This document shows, one piece after another, positions 61,846 through 64,000 of a DNA stretch of 64,000 nucleotides. The notes under the pieces were generated by a model that ran no database searches, was not told the origin of the DNA, and saw only the letters and a program-made list of their open reading frames with translations. This DNA comes from Flavobacterium ardleyense (GTDB lineage: Bacteria; Bacteroidota; Bacteroidia; Flavobacteriales; Flavobacteriaceae): the NCBI RefSeq assembly GCF_033547075.1, contig NZ_CP137891.1:2666001-2730000 (forward strand), read 5' to 3'. Position 1 is the stretch's first letter, and each line of letters opens with the position of its first letter. Made by a program: the position numbers and the translations under genes.

Positions 61846-62219
61846 ATGGAGAATCTAGTTTTGATAAAATAATCCAGACTATTTTAAACTACTATTCAGA
61901 TTTAGATTTGCAAGCAAAAAACCTTTATTAAACTATTTTTTACTGTATAGATATCGCTTTAGACCAGAATTTAATTCTGATAAACTTCTAATCAAAATTT
62001 TACTGGCGTAGAAAATGAGGAATTCATTTCTGATTTTTTTGAAACAATTAAAGAAATCACTCTAAAATAACTGATCTTAAAGATTTGTGGATGAATGACG
62101 AAGTCCTTTTAGTCGTAAATTCTGAAATGGGTAAATTTATTTTTTTAAAGGATATTTGGGACCTATCCTTATTGATGGCTGCTTACAATCAAGAATGTCT
62201 TTATAAAATAAATTCATAA
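61846..62219 (+). pseudogene. Decayed small gene with several frameshifts
   Basis: The start MENL breaks after a few codons. Reading across frames recovers SFDKIIQTILNYYSDLDLQA and then KNLY, RYRFRPEFNSDKLLIKI, ENEEFISDFFETIKEITLK and finally MNDEVLLVVNSEMGKFIFLK followed by DIWDLSLLMAAYNQECLYK. At least three indels or stops separate the pieces. The original product was about 120 residues. It resembles no family I know; the layout suggests an immunity-like or SMI1-like small protein, but that is a guess. Confidence 0.55.
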
Positions 62220-62374
62220 CTAGAAAATTCAAAAAATTTGAAAAACAAGAATTTGATCTTGAGGATTATAAACAAAAATAGAATTAAACGTTGACAAGAT
62301 TCCATTTAATACAAACCAAATTCTCAAAGTTGGAAACCCTGAAATTGAAGTTGTCTAGGAATAACTATATTATT

Positions 62375-63451
62375 TTACTTCTGCTCCAAAACCTCCGCCA
62401 GAGTCTCTCTTCTTCTAATTTTCCCCGATCCAGTCTCCAAAAAGTGTGGATGGAAAAAGATCTCCCTCGGCTTTTGATATTTGTCCAAATTTTCAAAATC
62501 ATTTGCATCGATTTCATAGCGATCCCCTTCAATAACAAGCCCTAACTTTTCGCCCAATAATTCATCTTCAATTCCGATAACAAAAAATCTAGCTTTAATC
62601 TGATCGGCAAGTTTGGCTTCGATAGTTTCAGGAATGAGTTTTATTCCCCCACTATTTACAATATTATCAAGACGTCCTAGAAATATAAATTCGCTTTCGC
62701 TTATAATTTCAACAACATCATTAGTGCAAAATATCTCAGCGCTAATTCTAGCAGCACTAATGCAAAGGCAATTATTTTCATCTTTTGACACCGTAACATT
62801 TGGAAGTACTTTAAAACTCTCCTCTCCCACTCTTTTTGCTGCAATATGCGTGATAGTCTCTGTCATACCGTAGGTTTCGTATGCGTGAATGGGTAATTTC
62901 AGCAAAATATCTTCAAGAGGTTTACTAATTTTTTGACCTCCGATAATAATTTTCTTAATGTTGCAAAGTTTGTCTATAGAGCCCATTACTTGAAGAGGTA
63001 CCATCGCGGCAAAATCATATTTGGTATCGTTATTTTGTAATGGATGCGAACTTGGCGCTACAAAATCCATATCAAGACCTAAAATAAAACCTCGTACCAA
63101 CTGCATTTTTCCAGCTATAAATCTGACAGGGAGGCAGTGTAACACTTTATCACCTGGACGCAAATCAAAGAAATCGCCAGTTGCAAGAGCCGAATTAACC
63201 ATCGCCTGCTTATCAAGTCTTACTATTTTTGGATCTCCTGTGGTGCCTGAAGTCTGTAATTCAATATAATCATTGGCATCAAACCATTCGTAAATAAAAT
63301 CTCCCACGGCTTTCTCAAAATCGTCACCTTCTTTGATAAAAATACATGCCTCTCTAATAAGGTCAGCTTTACTAAGTGCAAACCCGTTTAATTTAAATGC
63401 TCGATGTACTTGGGTGTAGGTAACTTCAGCTTTAGTAGTTGTCATCATCAT
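62375..63451 (-). CDS. menE: AMP-binding enzyme, o-succinylbenzoate-CoA ligase-like
   Basis: This 358-residue adenylate-forming enzyme is short, as MenE of Bacteroidota is. It has the P-loop-like LQTSGTTGDPKIVRL (about residues 62-76), the A5 motif TYGMTETITH, and the hinge LGRLDNIVNSGGIK. The N-terminal subdomain is reduced. It activates o-succinylbenzoate for menaquinone synthesis. It overlaps the end of the CPBP protease gene by 20 bases. Confidence 0.88.
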   Translation of the reverse strand: MMMTTTKAEVTYTQVHRAFKLNGFALSKADLIREACIFIKEGDDFEKAVGDFIYEWFDANDYIELQTSGTTGDPKIVRLDKQAMVNSALATGDFFDLRPGDKVLHCLPVRFIAGKMQLVRGFILGLDMDFVAPSSHPLQNNDTKYDFAAMVPLQVMGSIDKLCNIKKIIIGGQKISKPLEDILLKLPIHAYETYGMTETITHIAAKRVGEESFKVLPNVTVSKDENNCLCISAARISAEIFCTNDVVEIISESEFIFLGRLDNIVNSGGIKLIPETIEAKLADQIKARFFVIGIEDELLGEKLGLVIEGDRYEIDANDFENLDKYQKPREIFFHPHFLETGSGKIRRRETLAEVLEQK

Positions 63452-64000
63452 TTTTCAATTTTATTTTACCAAAAAGCTTTTCAGACCAAGATGTCCAACC
63501 ATACTTTTTACTAAAGATAAATAAAAGTATCGGAAAAATGACAAAGACGGGAAGTATCACATCAAATCCTGCTGTAGGAGTTGATAGATCTCGCAATATA
63601 GAATTTGTTTGAAACGCTGACCAATCTGATGTTATCAGCAATGCACTGACTAAATTATTGGCAGCATGAAATCCTAAACTTAGCTCGATACCTTCGTCCA
63701 TAAGCGTTAGAATCCCTAAAAACAAACCTGTCCCAATATAGTAAATCATAATAATGTAGCCCATTTTGCTTACCTCAGGATTTGCAATATGCATAAGTCC
63801 AAATATTAAGGAAGTCATCAATAATGGAAACCATTTATTTCCTGATAAAATTCCGAACCCTTGCATCAGATATCCGCGGAAAATATATTCTTCACTACTT
63901 GTTTGAATTGGTATCATAATAATAGCAATTACTGCTAAAATTAGAAAAGGTACAAGTTGAAAATTAACTTGATAATTTTCTGGCTCCATAAGATAGTCGG
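63432..64000 (-). CDS. CPBP family intramembrane glutamic endopeptidase, 3' part
   Basis: The reading frame is open to the window end, so the gene starts beyond base 64000; the ATG at 63989 is probably internal. Family motifs are present: SSEEYIFRGYL (EExxxR), FGLMHIANPE (FxxxH) and LGFHAANNL (HxxxN). These are the catalytic residues of the Rce1/CPBP family, which cleave within the membrane. The position before menE is frequent in flavobacteria. The C terminus ends in a basic/acidic tail. Confidence 0.9.
   Translation of the reverse strand, partial: DYLMEPENYQVNFQLVPFLILAVIAIIMIPIQTSSEEYIFRGYLMQGFGILSGNKWFPLLMTSLIFGLMHIANPEVSKMGYIIMIYYIGTGLFLGILTLMDEGIELSLGFHAANNLVSALLITSDWSAFQTNSILRDLSTPTAGFDVILPVFVIFPILLFIFSKKYGWTSWSEKLFGKIKLKNDDDNY

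Noticed and set aside
62291-62545. 84-codon forward frame
   Set aside because: It is mostly antisense to the 3' end of menE; only its first part may be a remnant, noted under findings.

Overview
The window comes from a low-GC bacterium of the Bacteroidota, most likely Flavobacterium or a close relative. The support is: promoters of the TAnnTTTG type; families largely confined to this phylum (DUF6048, DUF6452, DUF6146, DUF6787, DUF6150); the acyl-CoA reductase-serC-serA neighbourhood; a stand-alone parE/parC pair; and several intergenic repeat families of the kind that are abundant in Flavobacterium. No tRNA, rRNA or CRISPR array was seen.

Layout. 1-1140: 3' end of a THUMP-type rRNA methyltransferase gene, a small membrane protein gene and a strong terminator. 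1270-8970: an accessory region that looks like an integron-type gene-cassette array without an integrase. It has a GTTAGGC core site, a 131-bp attC-like palindrome, and then five complete plus one partial copies of a 250-410 bp repeat, each lying between unrelated small genes and each carrying its own promoter-like motif just before the next gene. The cassettes hold a nucleotidyltransferase-fold gene with a DUF262 (ParB/GmrS-like) gene, a second nucleotidyltransferase-fold gene, a DUF2971 gene, lipoproteins, and an antitoxin with a truncated toxin. 9016-9856: a membrane protein gene followed by three exact-period 108-bp repeats. 9856-47957 is mainly core genome: YeiH/LysR, rlmD-DUF6452-DUF6048, OsmC, rocD, parC and parE with two damaged DUF1016 nuclease genes between them, ychF, ferredoxin, acyl-CoA reductase-serC-serA, a class C serine hydrolase, a TIGR03643-flavin reductase-DUF2256 operon, msrA, a lolD-type ABC ATPase, a cysteine synthase family enzyme, oligopeptidase B, a HigBA remnant, threonine aldolase, prfB with its programmed frameshift, and lpxD. 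48050-57990 is repeat-rich: a slipin gene truncated exactly at a repeat edge, the PiT phosphate transporter/DUF47 pair flanked by inverted repeats, a roughly 130-bp tandem repeat array, and an AbiEi/AbiEii pair with a frameshifted toxin. 58156-64000: acyl-CoA carboxylase beta subunit, M1 aminopeptidase, a decayed small gene, an o-succinylbenzoate-CoA ligase-like gene and a partial CPBP protease gene.

Two themes stand out. The first is the promoter-carrying cassette array near the left end. The second is that all three recognisable toxin-antitoxin type modules keep an intact antitoxin gene but have a broken toxin gene (truncation, two ochre codons, or a homopolymer frameshift); a DUF1016 nuclease gene is broken by an amber codon as well. 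Names are family assignments made by reading the translations; no database search was run.
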